From contig VZRZ01002185.1 of NCBI GenBank assembly GCA_013398175.1, positions 994,153-1,058,152 of the forward strand: a stretch of DNA of 64,000 bases, in the 5' to 3' direction. This DNA comes from Climacteris rufus. Taxonomy: Eukaryota > Chordata > Aves > Passeriformes > Climacteridae. The translations under genes were made by a program, and so were the position numbers. A model generated the notes under the pieces. The model ran no database searches and had not been told where the DNA came from. It was given only the letters and a program-made list of their open reading frames with translations. Positions 26,376 through 40,272 of the stretch are shown here, in pieces; position 1 is the stretch's first letter; the number at the start of each line of letters is the position of its first letter.

Positions 26376-29296
26376 GCATTACACAGATGTAAACAAGTAA
26401 CCAAGAGAAAGTTATTAAGTGGCTTTGATGATCTCATAAATAAACATGTCATGACACTTAAGTAGCTTTAATAGTATCAGAACCACAAGAAATATGTACA
26501 GTCCTATATTACAGATGTCCTGTGTTGTAGTTTTAAACAAAATTGATGAGAGCTGATTCAACTATATCATGACATGATTCTGGATACCATTTGATTTGCA
26601 GAGAAAAACCAGCATAAAATAGGACAATGTTACACTATACAAGGCAAATAGGAGGTTTTGCACATTCCTCTTACTACTCTTACTGTTGTTTATTGATCAC
26701 ACAAAATCTTTTTCCTTTCACTTGTGATTTTATTTTTTCTTCTTGATCTTACCTGGCTCAATGTAATTTATTTTCCTAGCAAGACTTTCATATTTTGAGC
26801 ACTACTTTTTTTGCAGTAGGCAAATTTACCTATTAATACTGCTGTTAATTTAACACTAACACATATCATAGACATTGCAGGTGTGTATGTGCACACATAC
26901 TTCACTGATATTAATACATATGTTAACAAATCCTGATTCTATGTATATCGTGTTGATTAATACGCAGGAAATGGCCATAAATTTAAGCAGTGACGAGAGC
27001 CAAAGTTTTGAGTTTTCCCTATATAGTACCTACCTCAAAATTCATGCCCACCCCTGGAGCCACTACTACATCCTAGCAGTAAAAGGCTTTGTGATGGGAT
27101 GTTCTGCAGCCACTCAGGACCTGAGCAATCACATTGCCATAACACATCACTTACTCCACAGAAGGTGACAGATTATTGAATCTGCTCATTTACTATGCTT
27201 GTAACTCTTAACCACTAAACACTACATAACACTTCTACCCATATGTGTAGGTCTGCCTAGTAACAGCACCATGAACAGTACCTATAAAAGAAAGGGAACA
27301 AAATAGCATTTTTCTTTCGGACAAGTAGTGGTTCATTTTAGGGAAGTTTCCATTGAACCTACTTTCTTTGCCCGTTTGGATAACAATCAAAATTTGCAGC
27401 ATGCAGGGATCGTACTTGAACCTTCAATTGGCTGGAAGGGGAAAGTAAAGGACAGCTCCTCAGCAACTTCTCAAACATTGCTGGAAGCAAAACAAAAGAA
27501 GACTTTTACAAAATAAGCATGTAGAAACAAAAGAGCAGCTACAAGATTGGCTAACAGAGCCTCCTGGAGATGCTGTGTGCTTCGAACTCATCCCACCCAA
27601 AAGCTGTTTTGTCATGGACCAGGAATCAGTGACTTCCCAAGGGGCAGTATTCAGCTCAGAGCACAATCACCAATGCTGGCACCTCATGAGGCTGGAAATA
27701 CAGTTCCCAAGGAGCATTCTGTCTGTCTCAGCAATTACTCTGAAAAATGTTTTCATTTAAGTCAAAGGACATTCCAAACAAAGCTAAAGTACCCGGAACA
27801 AACAAAAGAGAAAGGTAGAAGTGCAGTGTGTTGTGCATCAACATAGCAACACAAAATTCTACCTTAATTTTTTTCAGAACTATAAAAAATTATGTCTTTC
27901 TTAGGGAAATAATTGTTTTAGAAATAATTTTCCTCATCTTAGTTTTTATACTTAGTATTGTTATTCCTCTCATTCATAGTATGGAATTCATATGAATTAG
28001 AGACTCTAGTCTTATAAACCATAGTAAAAAGCAATAAGCAGTAAAACTAGGAGGTTTCACAGGGAGAGTCTGGACCAATAGCTCTGTTCTGACATGATAT
28101 GATAAATATCGATTCACTTGGCTGTTAGGCCTTTCTACTGGATTATCCCAAGTCAGTTTTTATCACTGTGTGCAGAGACACACAGGGCAGTACCACAGGG
28201 TTCACCACAGTTACCAAACAGTAGCAGCAATGTGGAATCTCAGGCTTGAGACCACTGCCCCAGCAGTAACAGCCCTGGGAGCCTCCTGCACAATCTGTCC
28301 CTGCCCAGCAAAGCTGGGGTTCACTACTAAAGGCATAAGACAAATCTCATCCTAGAAAATGCAAACCCTGAGATCATCTAATTAGCTGGTATCAAGTCAT
28401 ACATGTAGGCACACAGAGAAAAGAAGGGCCAGGGAAGGGTGTTTGGCAGGAATATTTGCTCACTGCAAATATTTTCTAACCAGGGAAAGTAAAAGATTAT
28501 TTTAAAGGACAACCCAGGGTGGGAGTTGCACTATGGCCTGCTCAGATCTATTGGTAACTGGGATCTCAGCAGGAGCTCCAGTGCCTCTGATACTCCCATC
28601 CTTACCACCCTTCCCTCTGTTTTACTGGTACTCAAGTGAAGAAGCATGCCTTGCCAGTGGCCTTCAGGAAAGAGGAAAACAATTCCATGTTTCTATTCAA
28701 GAATCAGACTTCAGAGGAAGCTCTTAAGTATTTTGTTGGGGCAGCAATTTTTACCAGGAAAAAAGTTTCTGATGGCTAATAAATACAGCTGCAGCCTTAT
28801 CATTATCACACCTGCTGTAGAAATGGAAATTTGGGGGGTTGCAACCATTAATGTTTCTCTTCATACCATGAAGCACTGAAGTGAAGTGAAGGGCCCCCAC
28901 AGCAATACAGAGGCACCTGGGGTTTCCCTGCAGCATCTTCTCTGCGTACCTAGAGACTCCAAGACCTCTGGCATAACCTTAAACTCTGCCCCTGCCACAA
29001 GCAACGGGAGGCAAAACAGCCGAGAAACTCCCTCTCTTTTCCCTCGAAGCAAAGCTTTACTGCAAGAGGGATGATCTGTCCTGGAGTGAAAAAAACAGCA
29101 CTGAGAGGAGCCAGCCTGTGTGATGGTTGCTATATGAGTCCACTTGCAGGAGTGAGAAGTAGCTGTAACAGCACATATGGCACACTATGCTCTGTGCTTC
29201 CCCACACTGCTTCAGAGGCAGGCAGGAGATTTTCCTTGGGAGCACTAACAAGCACAGACTGGCTGTGGGGAAGTTCTTGCAGCCCCTGGCACAGGC

Positions 29297-29340
29297 ATCT
29301 CTCTCCTCCTTTTCCTCCTCTCTCCCTTTCTCGTCTTTTC
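29297..29340 (+). repeat. Polypyrimidine tract (CT-rich)
   Basis: Some 44 bases almost purely C and T (ctctctcctccttttcctcc and onward) with a single G near its end. Able in principle to form triplex DNA; no gene context. Confidence 0.8.
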
Positions 29341-32300
29341 TGACATTTCCTTAAGTTTCTAAACTCACTCATTCTCCTTCCTCAGAGCAACACACACAAG
29401 GGCTGCATTAGGCACTGGGAGATAAGGGAAATGGTGAATCATGAAAAACAGTAATTAATGCTGAAATGCCATATGTGGTGTTGTTTTTGAATACATTGCA
29501 TTAAGATTAGTGTTTTGTATAGATATTTTTTTCCAATAAAAGACTGAGTTTTCCCCTAAAGCTAAAATAAAAAGCAAACTCTGAAAAAGCACCAAAAACC
29601 ACAAGCTTGATAATCATACTCAGTAATGCAATTTTGAGTTCCACAAAAATTTACTTATTCTGGCAATCTCCAAATCTGTGGAGCAATTACCACTGGCATA
29701 AGGGATATCAGAACTGATTTTAATGTGAGCAAAATGGCTTCTGCAGTGTTCTAAGAGGAAAAGTAGATATATTATGGAAGAGGCCTTACATAATAACCTT
29801 TTTGTAAAGCTTGGATGGCAAGATGATTCTGTAAGACACTGAAGTCACATGTCATTAATCAGAAATGACAGTCTTTATTCATGTATATTTGACTGAAACT
29901 GCATAATTTTAGCCTCCAATAGCCCTGAATAAATGACCTTAAGTATAGCACTTTTTCAAATTGACAGTGATTGATGATGGACCAAAAACTATGAGCACTG
30001 AAGAAGTAAACATGAAAAATAGACAAACCCTTTAGTATCACACAGATCTCTTGTTTGCACTTTTCTGACTCTTTCACTCATTTTTATCTCTCTAACCTTT
30101 CTCATCATGCTTTAATCATTTTTATACTGCTGCATTTGTTACATTTTGCCTGCAGTGCCCCCACACTAAATCCTGAGCTTGCTGAAAGATTCATTCAGAT
30201 AAATGGAATTGATTTCATATTTTCCCATTCATGAAAAGAGTCTTTAAAGTTAGAAACTCTTTATGCAGAATGAAACTAAAGAAACTGATTACTTCTAGAC
30301 AGCATTTATCTACATCTCTTGACAAAACTGCAGAGCACTTACTCACGTGAGCAGCATTCCTTACACAATGAGTGGTTAACCAGCCTTACCAGAGCTGCTG
30401 CAGCAGCAGCCCTTGAGCTTCCAAGTCCCTTTTATAAACACAAACCACCTGACTGACCATGGGATAAATAATGTAAATAATGTTCTCTAAGTAATTAAAA
30501 CCCCACCCTATTGATCCTTTTACAAACTACTATGTGCTCACGCTAATTGGTGAAATGTAAAAAGAAACCAGAACCTAATTAAATTTGTCGTGAATATACT
30601 AGTCCTGTCTGTAGCAGTATCCACTGCTGGAATTAATTACTGACCCCACCTCGGACCCAGCACTGTGCCTGGGCACCAGCTGATGCCCCCTACATGGAGA
30701 GGACACAGTGTTGAGCCTGGAACTAAATTCAGTTTTTATACCTTCCCCAAAGGGTCTGTTTGTATTGGAGCCAGTTTATGGCATGACATCTGTACTAGGG
30801 ACAGCGTGAACAAGAACACTGTGGCAGAGGGGGTTCACCCATTTGCTGATAGGACTGTTCTGTCTCTCTGCGACCCACCATAATGGGACCAGGTGGGAGA
30901 TGGGAGAAGGGCAAGTGCTGCCCTGCACCTATTCCCTCTGCCCCTGCAATCAGTCACACAGCAAGACATGGTTTGTGATTTCAGATGGGCTTTAGATGGT
31001 TTAGTCTGAAAAACAGATTTCTTAGCAGGAGCAGAGTGACTGAGCAAGAGGAAAGCCAGTGGCTTGCAAAATATAAAAACATTTGGATGCATCTTGTAAT
31101 TGATCTCCTTACAAAAAGCTTTGACATCTGAAGATTAAATTAGAAATAGGCAGGGCCCTATGTTTTCTCTTCAGATCAAGTATTGGCCAAGTAGGATCAT
31201 CGTCCAGAAGTCACCATGGCCCAGCTATTTGCCACTGAGACTGGTGGTTGAGCTGATCCATCACGTACGGTTTTATTTCACTCACAGTCCTCAGGGCTGA
31301 GTGTGTGGCAGTGGTTTGTCGTCCTGGCAACAGAAACACAGTTCTAGATGCTGCCTTTATCTGGTGCTGAAGAACAACACAAATCCCTTCTGCCTGTCAG
31401 ACTTAGATGAAAATTTTTTGGGTTTTGTTTAACTTTGTAGAGTTTTTAAGTAAAAAAAATCTTGGTTTTAGTAAGAGCTAGCAGTTGTTATGAGGGCAAA
31501 AATAAACTTTAAAACTTTCAATTGGTATTGATTCACTGTACTCCAAAGCTTTGAACTGATTCCGGGAGATTAAAATTCTGCAATGTTTCATTAAGAGCAC
31601 ACTGATGCACGTGTTGTTAGACTGTATAAAATGAAAGGCTTTTATTAGCACTTTTCCTATCATGAGAGTGACTTTCATATTGGATTAATAAGGCTAATAT
31701 TGCCACTGCATTATCACTTTATGAAAATTTGCTAATGAGATTTGAAACTGCTTAATGAAAATATCCCAGTTCTTCCAAACACCTACCCTGCTGACCACCT
31801 GCTGGAAGCCAGACTGCAGGGCCACTGCAGAAGTGGGGAGCGAGTACCTGATGCCAGGAGAGGCAAACTTTGATTTTCTCACACTCTGCATCATGTCATG
31901 TCATTCCACATCAAGGTCCCCTGAGTTCCCCATGTCGGCCTCTCTTAGGGCTCCCCACAGTGTGACAGAAGGTGACATGGTGTAATCCAAAGCAATAAGC
32001 TCTGAGGAGTCTGTTGCCTCATTAAAGCACTTGGGCAGCAGGGCTGGGTATGCTGTGATCAACATTCCCGGTCTGCTGAGCCCTCATCTCGCTCCTCTCT
32101 CCAAACTGGGCTGGTCAGACCACAGAGCGATCACTGCCCCCAACAGCCATGGGCAGCAGGAGAGGCTGGAGGACGTGGGGACGGACCCTGGCACAGGCCT
32201 ACTGGCAGGGCACGTGTTTTAAAATAAAAATTAAAACAAACCAACAGCGGCAAAAGTTATTCCCTGCTGTTTACTTTGAACAGCTTCCACTTTGGGGTCT

Positions 32301-32960
32301 GGTTTCAGTTTTAAGCTTAGCTTGTCCCACTTTACTACTCCTTGCCCAGAGAATGCATAAGGATGGCTCAGGCACTTGCAGAAGTAACTGTACTTCTGAA
32401 TTGCAAGAGGGAAGATCTTGGAGGGATTTTACCAGTGCTCAGGAGCACTTTGGGACTAGGAAAACAATCGTGATATATACACAGCCCAAGTCCACAGATT
32501 TGCACCAGATCCAATAAAGATCCCACTTCTCATTTCTTACAATAATTGCTGAAGGCCATATGAATCCTCTGAAAAGCAATAAAGCTCAATTTTTTTCCTC
32601 ATTTCCAGCTGTCACAAATTTCTACTGAGCCATGAAGACAATGAGAAGGAAAGCTGGAAAAGTCTTGGTCATAATTCTGCATTCCCTGGCACATTTCTCA
32701 GCCGTGGAATTATGCAACAGAGGAATCTGTCCTTGGGTGTCTGCTTTTCTCCTGCCATGTGTCGTGGCTTGTATCGCTGCATCCAATGCCCAGTGAAACC
32801 AAAAAGAGCCCTCACTGTAGGAGGCATTTGGGCTGCTGTTAGCTGAGTGAAGAGCTCTGTGCAGGGAGCAGTGTTGTGCTCCAGGAAGCACTGAATGCCA
32901 GTGTTTATCCAGCAGGAGTCTGGAGCATCTGAATTTTTCTCTTGGTTTTTGGTCTTTCTA

Positions 32961-32990
32961 TTTATTTGTTTGTTTGTTTGTTTATTTATT
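32961..32990 (+). repeat. TTTG/TTTA tetranucleotide repeat
   Basis: Units tttattt, (gttt)4 and atttatta; a short tetranucleotide microsatellite. Confidence 0.9.
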
Positions 32991-33854
32991 ATTATCTTTT
33001 CATCCAAGTGAAAAGCTTACAAGAAAGAGCCACTATGCAGTTTAAAAACTGCAGATTAATGAGCAGATGTTCATCTAATCCAAGCATCCACCAGGAATTT
33101 TTGTTTATTATTGGATTACATTTAGGCCACAAGAAAGATGAAGCTGCTATTAGAATGTGCATGCTTGTTACATGTCAGGGCCATCCTACTGCAGGTTTTA
33201 ATGCAGAAAAAACAGTTTTGGGGGCACAACCACAATAACACTAATAGGCAACCATAGGTCAAGTAGTTCTACTTTCAAACTCAGCTCCTGGTGCCACTTG
33301 GATTCTCACCAGCAGAGATTCACCAACACTCCAGAAACGTCTGATATCCAGCTGAAGGCCACTAGAACTCTTTTCCAAGATTATAATCCAGACCATTTTA
33401 GATTTACTCTGTGGTTTCTTTTCACACCTCTGCAAGTTGGTATGCTTTCACAGCACATCTGGGAAACATATACACCTTGATTTGAGCACTGTGCCCAAGG
33501 CAGGTGGTTAATTGGTTATGTCATTAACCAGTCAATCCCCAGCACAAAAGGCTTAAACAAAGTTACATGAATCAATATTAATAAAATACTAAAACAAGGA
33601 CTCCCAAACAGTCTACATGTATTGATCAGACAAGGAAAACCACAGAATCAAGCAAAACCCCAGCCCCTGAGCCAATTTCCAACATGGCAATTGAGGGACT
33701 CAGAGCTCCTCATTCTCATTCACGCAAAGGTTACTGAGGCATCACTCTGGCAACATAAAAATACCTCAAAGGGGATATAAATATTCGATCCTTAAGGTCC
33801 ATTTACATTGCTAGAGGGGGGTAAAATGGCCTTAGGGCAAATGAGAAGTAACAT

Positions 33855-33945
33855 AATAGATTTTAGGGGCAGAAGGGATCACTGTGATCACTTAGTCTGA
33901 CCATAGAGTTTTACTCAATAATTCATTTGTTGAGTTGATGTCTTC
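33855..33945 (-). mobile_element. Ancient, diverged CR1-like fragment
   Basis: The plus strand reads ggcagaagggatcactgtga, then tcacttagtctgacc and ataattcatttgttgag. This resembles an old amniote CR1 family common in turtles and crocodilians. It has the same orientation as the 40101-40272 copy but is far more diverged, with no terminal octamers visible. Boundaries are approximate. Confidence 0.55.
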
Positions 33946-36900
33946 TGGTAGCAGGAGTGCACCTCAGTACCACTGGTACTTCCTGCCCAGTGAGCCATAA
34001 GGATATTTTGCAATGAACATGCCGAGGCTACACAGTACAGTGAAACACTCTCGTGGTATCCAGACATCCCATTTGTAAGAGCTGAGTCCCTTCTGTTTGG
34101 GTGAGATCCCACCAGGCTGAGAGTGTCCAGGCTAATAGAACCACTTGAGCTTTTTGGCTGGGGTACAGCATCAGAAGGAGCATCAGGACAGGCATCCAAG
34201 GAACGTATGTGAGAGAAATTCTTTCCTCAACAGTTAAGGCACTGAGTTGACATGTGCAGAAGTCACAGCTTGAAACCAGACTGTATTTGTATAAATTCTA
34301 CTGTTCTGCTGCTGCTGGCCATGGTCATTGATGCTGAGAAATACAGTGGTAAGAGACAGCTCCAGCAAAAGGTGAGAAGGTGAGAAGACCAGCATCGAGG
34401 TGGATACAATAGTTCACTCTGAAATGCAAGAGGATGCAGTCCCTGCCACTGGGGCTCATCTCCCTTCCTTCTGGGTAGAGAAGTTCATGTGCCCTGTGCT
34501 GGATCAAGCTCTTTGTGCTCCAGATGACCTACTTTTAATAAAATTGGGTTCAACATGTAGGCCCTTGCAAAAAAACAGATGTTGCAAGTGAGCTGAACTA
34601 TCTTAGGTAATTAAATTATAATAAAAAATTTGCTTCATTCATTAACTATGGTAATTGACCAAAAAGCAATAGGACACCTGCTATTTTCATTGTTACTGCC
34701 CTGATACAATTCAGGGTGCAATCTCCATGTGGAACAGGTCATTTAAGTTTAACATGGCTTCCGATTATTGTATTAAACAGCTCATAAATATTTCCAATCA
34801 CTGCTTTCAACAGAGTTTGACCAAAGCTGAATCGTTAGCCCAGGATTTATAACAAACAGCATTTCAGCAGATTTCTAAAAGTATTTTCATCTCCTTTTGC
34901 CTGTTCCTCTAGGACCTATCTAGCATGAAATGTAGTCTCTGTAGATCTTTCAAAGGTCAGTGGGTGTTGCCTGCTATTTTGCTTATTTGTTATTTAAATG
35001 TGATAATGTACTGCCTTATTGTTATTTTTATTTACTATTTACAATGTGCCAATAGATGGAAGTGTCTCCCCTGTAGGGTACTGTCTGACAAACAGATGTA
35101 CTGGAGATGCAAGAGAGCACTTCTATTTCTCCAGTACAGTGTTTTTTGGGTTTTTTTTACATCCTGCAAAAGAAGCATTTATTATCTAATTGTATGGATG
35201 TCGATGCTGAGCCAATTCTGCAGCCCAGTCAGACATGGTTCTTACTGCAGTAATATATTTACCCAAATAACAAGCTTTGTGGCAATTGGTTGCAAGGATC
35301 CAACCAAACACATTTCTCACAGTTTTAATTTAAGTAGCAATGGAGTAATAAGTAAGACAAAAAAATAAGATGAATTAATATAAAGTAACTATTTCAGTGG
35401 GGTTTTTACTGTAAAAATTACCCCAAAGCTCCTAAGTCATATTTTGAGAATTTTAGCTAAGCTGCTTCTTGGCCGAGTTTTGTAAAGGCTCTGCTTATTT
35501 TCAGTTTCAGCTGTACAACTTGTACAGCACATTGAATGATTTAACCAAGCAGATTTAAAGTTCAGTAGACAGTGTTCTTTGTTAGATTTTAGTCACATAC
35601 CAAATTCAATAGACTCTGCTGCAGGCGTACGTCAAAATGCCAGGAAGGCATGAGACATTGTTGAATATGTTGGAGTTTATTGTTTAGAAAAAATTAAACT
35701 TGGTCTCTCATTCAATCTTTTTAATTAAATAGTCATACTCTAAAGCTCAAGGGACAAAGGAAAAGAGAGAATAAAGGCAGTTGTTCTGTAAAACACAACA
35801 GATATTTCTTTATATCTGTATTGAACAAGTCAGTATATGTCATCTTCCCTAAAAATAAATACAAGTATTTTGGGTAAATGTGTTCCAATTACCATCACTA
35901 CTTCTAGCTATTACCTGCATAAGATCATTAACAAACAAACAGCTTTTCTGCATAAATAGAGCTTTGTTTGTTTCTGCATAAGAACTGCCATCATATTCTC
36001 TGCTGGTGAATTTTGGAAAACAAGTTTTAGATCTCTCTGTAAAAACCTCACACAAAAACTGAACAGCCATATGTGATAGCTAGCTAAAAATCAAGTCATT
36101 TTTCTGCTCCCTGTCTGCAAATTTGTCCTTAAATATGAACACTAAGCAGACTGTATGCTAAATCCCAGGCACCAGGCATCAGCGTTAAATTGCCTAATCC
36201 CAGAGAACTGCCAGGAGTCTGCCGAGCCTCCCATTTCAAGGAATCCGCTCAAAGGCCACTATTAATAGTCTGACCACAAACCCAACCCACTGGATTCGGA
36301 GTGGGAACACTTGAAAAGTGCAACCACACCAGAGAAAACCAACAGCCTTTAACTGTCTCGCCCCTGCAATGCTGAGGATGTTCACTCTCCAGGGGTCACG
36401 GTGGGAAGCAGGCTGCTAGCCAGCACAGTTATGGCTTCGGTCTGCTAAACCATGAAAGCAAGATTTTCATTTCAGACCATCCGTGGGGTATGGTCCTTTC
36501 CACTCCATGGCATGTTTGCCCAGACAATAATGCATTTCACCAACCTGCATTAAAAATAATGATGGTTTTGGCTGCTCTCTGCCTTTGACTGTATGATCAG
36601 CAAAGTAACTAAAAACAGAAATGATAAATGCTAAATTGTGTGACAGAAGTGCTTAATTCCCACAAATGTAGTGAGAACGGGAAGTGGTACAACTTCTACT
36701 CCATTGAATTGCAATCTTTAAGTTGTAATCCTGTTTCCTTCCTTGCAGACCTAATTCACAGTAACTTGCAGCAAATCAATCAGTAACTCTTTAGAGTGAA
36801 CTTCTTAATATTCATATTCTTAATTGTCTATTTAATTTGGGTAGAAGTAGTTCATTATTTTCCTCATCCCAAATATTTTCAAATGAAAACTGAAGTTTTA

Positions 36901-39900
36901 CAAGGTTATGACTAAAATATGCACTATTTTTGTATACCAAGCTGTGAAGTCAGTAAAGTTACCCAATTAGTGGTGATCAAACAGCAGCCAAGGTCTTACA
37001 GGCAGGAGCCGCCATCTGTTCCCATTGAAACTGAGAGTTACTTGGCCAGTTTGGTAGAGCAGGGTTAGGTCAATGCTGAGTGTACTCATCTTTAGTAGTA
37101 TATGAACAATAAAATAAAGAAATACTTATAATGTACCTACAGTTTGACAAAGAAGGAAAATTAATAGTTACTGCTCAGTGCTTGACAATTAGGCTTAGGG
37201 CTTGGAAGAGGCTAACAGCTCAATATAGTAAATTTTTCCATTTATTTGACTTCCTGTTGTCATGGATTTTGCCTGTAGACTTTGTTCACAGAACTAAGCT
37301 CTGCTTTCCCAATTCTGAAACTTCCCAAAGCCAGAATAACCTTTGCAGTAGTTTTAAAATTAGTCCTTTTAATGTAAAATTTAAAAACAGGAATTGCAGA
37401 GGTTTACCCAGACCAGTCTGCAGTGTCCAGCATGAGCTGCTCTGGGACAAGGGTGAGCACAAGATACACACGACATGCTATTTTCCCAGATTGCCTGCCA
37501 GTCTCCAAACAATTTTATCAGGGGGCTTCCAAAACCATAAATGGTGTCTTTGTGTTGAAGAAATCTGAATGGATTTTCCTTGTTGATTTTGACCAGTCCA
37601 CCCTTTGAACTTTCATAAACTTTTAGCATCCTGACAGGAGTCTGACAGATTGAATATTCTGCAAGAATGATGGGACGGCTGGTACAGGTGCTGTACACAA
37701 AAGAAGTGCAGGACTTTTTGCATTAATATGTCAAAGCAGGTATTTAGCTGAGAGTACAGTAGATATGTGGCAGATTTCTTCTTCTTTTTAAGCAGAAGTT
37801 AACTTTTTTATTTAGTTGAGCAGGTTTGAAGTAAATTCTACCAACTTTCATTTTCAAACTACAATAGCCAATAATCACTTACAATCCAGGTGCTGGGGAG
37901 GTGTGCAAGAACCTTTTAAAATGTAAAATAACATGATTCTGTGACAAATAGAAAGGAAATCATTTTCAATCTAAAAGCAGTTGGAAAATTCATGATGTGT
38001 GCTCATTAAAAGTGCCTTCAAGATATCAAGACAGGCTTTCTCTGTAAATGCCAGACGAATAAGAATGGTAAGCAGCAACTACGATGTGCAAAACACTTCA
38101 ATGAACACAGTTGGTTTTGGTTTATGTTTCTGGGTTGGCTTTTTTTAATCAAATCTGTATTGCTTAAAAGAGTTGTATATGTACCAAAAGTAGGAGAGGA
38201 GTAGGGTAGAAAATCTAATCCCATCCCTATGTAAAGACAGAAAAACTGACAATATTGATGTTGCTTTGTGACAGTGGGGCAGCACCTTTTTTTTGATACT
38301 AGCTGCTTAAATGCCTAAGTGTGGAAACTGAGACACTGCAGTCACAAAGACATGACTCAAATCATACTGTAAGGAGAAACAGTATCAACTCTTTCAACAC
38401 CAACTACATCCCCAAATTTTCCCCAACCTCAGTTTTGCTCACAATCATTCACATGGGGCTGCAAAGCTGAACAGGACAGTGTTGGGATCTGAGTCAAATG
38501 GCCTTCACCTCACTGTCAGCAGGAATATAAACACAGCTCTAAGTTATAATAAGTCTTTTACATTATAAAGGTACTGAAGCTGCTCTGTCAGGATTTGGTC
38601 TGGTAGCTCTGAAGCCATTGTGAGCTTTACAATGGATTTCAAGAGATGATGGCTAAAATCCCCGTGGCACTAAACTAAAAGTATAGGATGGAAATGCTGT
38701 ATATGGTATTGTAATGAGTTAATGACTCTTTATTCAAGTGCTGTTTAATTCACAGAGAAATAATCTATCTACTCAGTTTCAAGGACTCTGTTTCTTACAG
38801 TATCTGACCAGCAAATCTCTGTCACAGTAATATTTGTCTTGAGCTGCAGATGATCAGCCACTCACCTTCTGCTTTTCCACACAGGAAACCCAGGAGGATG
38901 TTTTAAAGAAACAAGTGCAGTTATCAGCATTTAAACAAGGCAGATGTTAATTAATCATCAAGAATAGTGACCTGGTTCAGCTTTTCTTGAAGTCACCTAT
39001 TTAATCTGCTGCTTCAGTTTTAACAAAAACCTGTGTAACAGACTTTTCATCTCACTTCACTTATAGAGTGAAATCCTTAACAAAACCAAAAGCCAAAATC
39101 AAATTAAAACATCAATCCTTTGGGAATTCTCATTTTTTCTATTTTCAAGGTCTGGAGAAAGAAGAGATGGATTATGAGCAGTTACAGGCTCTTCTACTGG
39201 TCTTAAGTCTTAATTATGTTTCATAACTCTGCAACATACCTCATAAGGAGCTTAACTTGAAACATGTGCTTAAGACCCATTGAATCCAAGGAGAACAAGG
39301 TAGTCTAAGAATTCTGGTAAGCAGAAATGGTCTCTTGGCAGGCCAGAGGTATCAGTAGCTTTTCTCCAGGTTCAAAGGCTGACAGAGGCTATTGATACCT
39401 GTGGGAGACTTAGAACCTTTATTGGTGTTTATATTTTTTCTGTAATTAAAATTTACAAAATGTAAGCAGATTTTTACATCTAAACATATGCTGAACCAGT
39501 ACCACCCGACTGATGGTCAGGCCTGAAGGCTCGCTTTTGCAGTATGCAGTGAGGGCTGAAATACAATGAGGCCAGCCCACAGGGGCTCGTGCTCACACCC
39601 AATCCCAATCCCAACATCCGTCACAAAATCAGCCATCTGAACACCCATGTACCCACCAGACTACACCAACAGGGAGGATGACAGGGAACCCCCAGAACTG
39701 CTGACTTTTTGTAGGCATTTCCAATCCATTACACTAGTTCCACCTTTCTTCTCAGTGCTTTGTTTCCAGTCATTTTTCAGTGGCATCCAGAAGACAGAGA
39801 GAGATCGGTGCCCTGTTACAGTATCTACCATCGCAAGAACAATAGGGATTTTGTAACTCTATCCTTGACCCCAAGATGCTACAATTGAAACAGCTTTTCA

Positions 39901-40100
39901 TCAGAAACCAAAAAAAAATCAATCAAACACTCAGGATTACAGGCTGGAAATCATCTATCTCCTGTCTCTTCCTTCTCCCCAGGCTTTTGACCTTACAGAG
40001 GACACATAACATTTTCTGTATGTGCATTAAAATAGTTCTTTCCATAAATTAGTATTGGCTATATCTCTAGATCTTCCAGTGAAGATGTTTGAAAGAAATG
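33946..40100. other. Intergenic desert, no gene seen
   Basis: Holds the palindrome at 35510-35528. Open frames at 34925-35368 (147 codons) and 37131-37568 (145 codons) show no family resemblance. Confidence 0.75.
35510..35528. promoter_or_regulatory. Perfect 9-bp palindrome with steroid-receptor-element spacing
   Basis: gctgtacaa, c, ttgtacagc. The core GTACA-act-TGTAC fits the GNACAnnnTGTNC pattern bound by glucocorticoid, androgen, progesterone and mineralocorticoid receptors. Sequence match only; roughly one such core is expected by chance in a window this size. Confidence 0.3.
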
Positions 40101-40272
40101 AATCACAGAATCATAGAATCATAGAATGCTATGGGTTAGAAGGGACCTTCAAGATCCTCTCATCCAGTTCCAACCCTCCCACCATGGTCAGGGACATCTT
40201 CCACTAGAGCACATTAGTCAAAGCCCCATCCAACCTGGCCTTGAAACACTCCCAGGGATGGGGGATCCATAA
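40101..40272 (-). mobile_element. CR1 LINE fragment (3' end, 5'-truncated)
   Basis: The plus strand starts with cacagaatcatagaatcata, the reverse complement of the CR1 terminal ATTCTATG octamers. It continues with gttagaagggaccttcaaga, tcatccagttccaac, ccatggtcagggacatcttc, agccccatccaacctggcc and ttgaaacactcccagggatg. The element is therefore on the minus strand with its 3' end at 40101, truncated near 40272. Non-coding remnant. Confidence 0.95.

Larger units (their letters stand above)
26376..33854. other. Intergenic desert with somewhat GC-richer patches, no gene seen
   Basis: The patches 27540-29400, 30620-30960 and 31790-32230 are less AT-rich and so carry many overlapping short open frames on both strands. 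None has a recognisable domain or good splice context. Simple repeats are listed separately. Confidence 0.75.

Noticed and set aside
34925..35368. 147-codon cysteine- and hydrophobic-rich plus-strand open frame that looks like a membrane protein
   Set aside because: The hydrophobic composition comes from T-rich DNA; no family motif and no gene structure around it.
37131..37568. 145-codon plus-strand open frame
   Set aside because: No domain, and overlapping open frames on both strands; consistent with chance.
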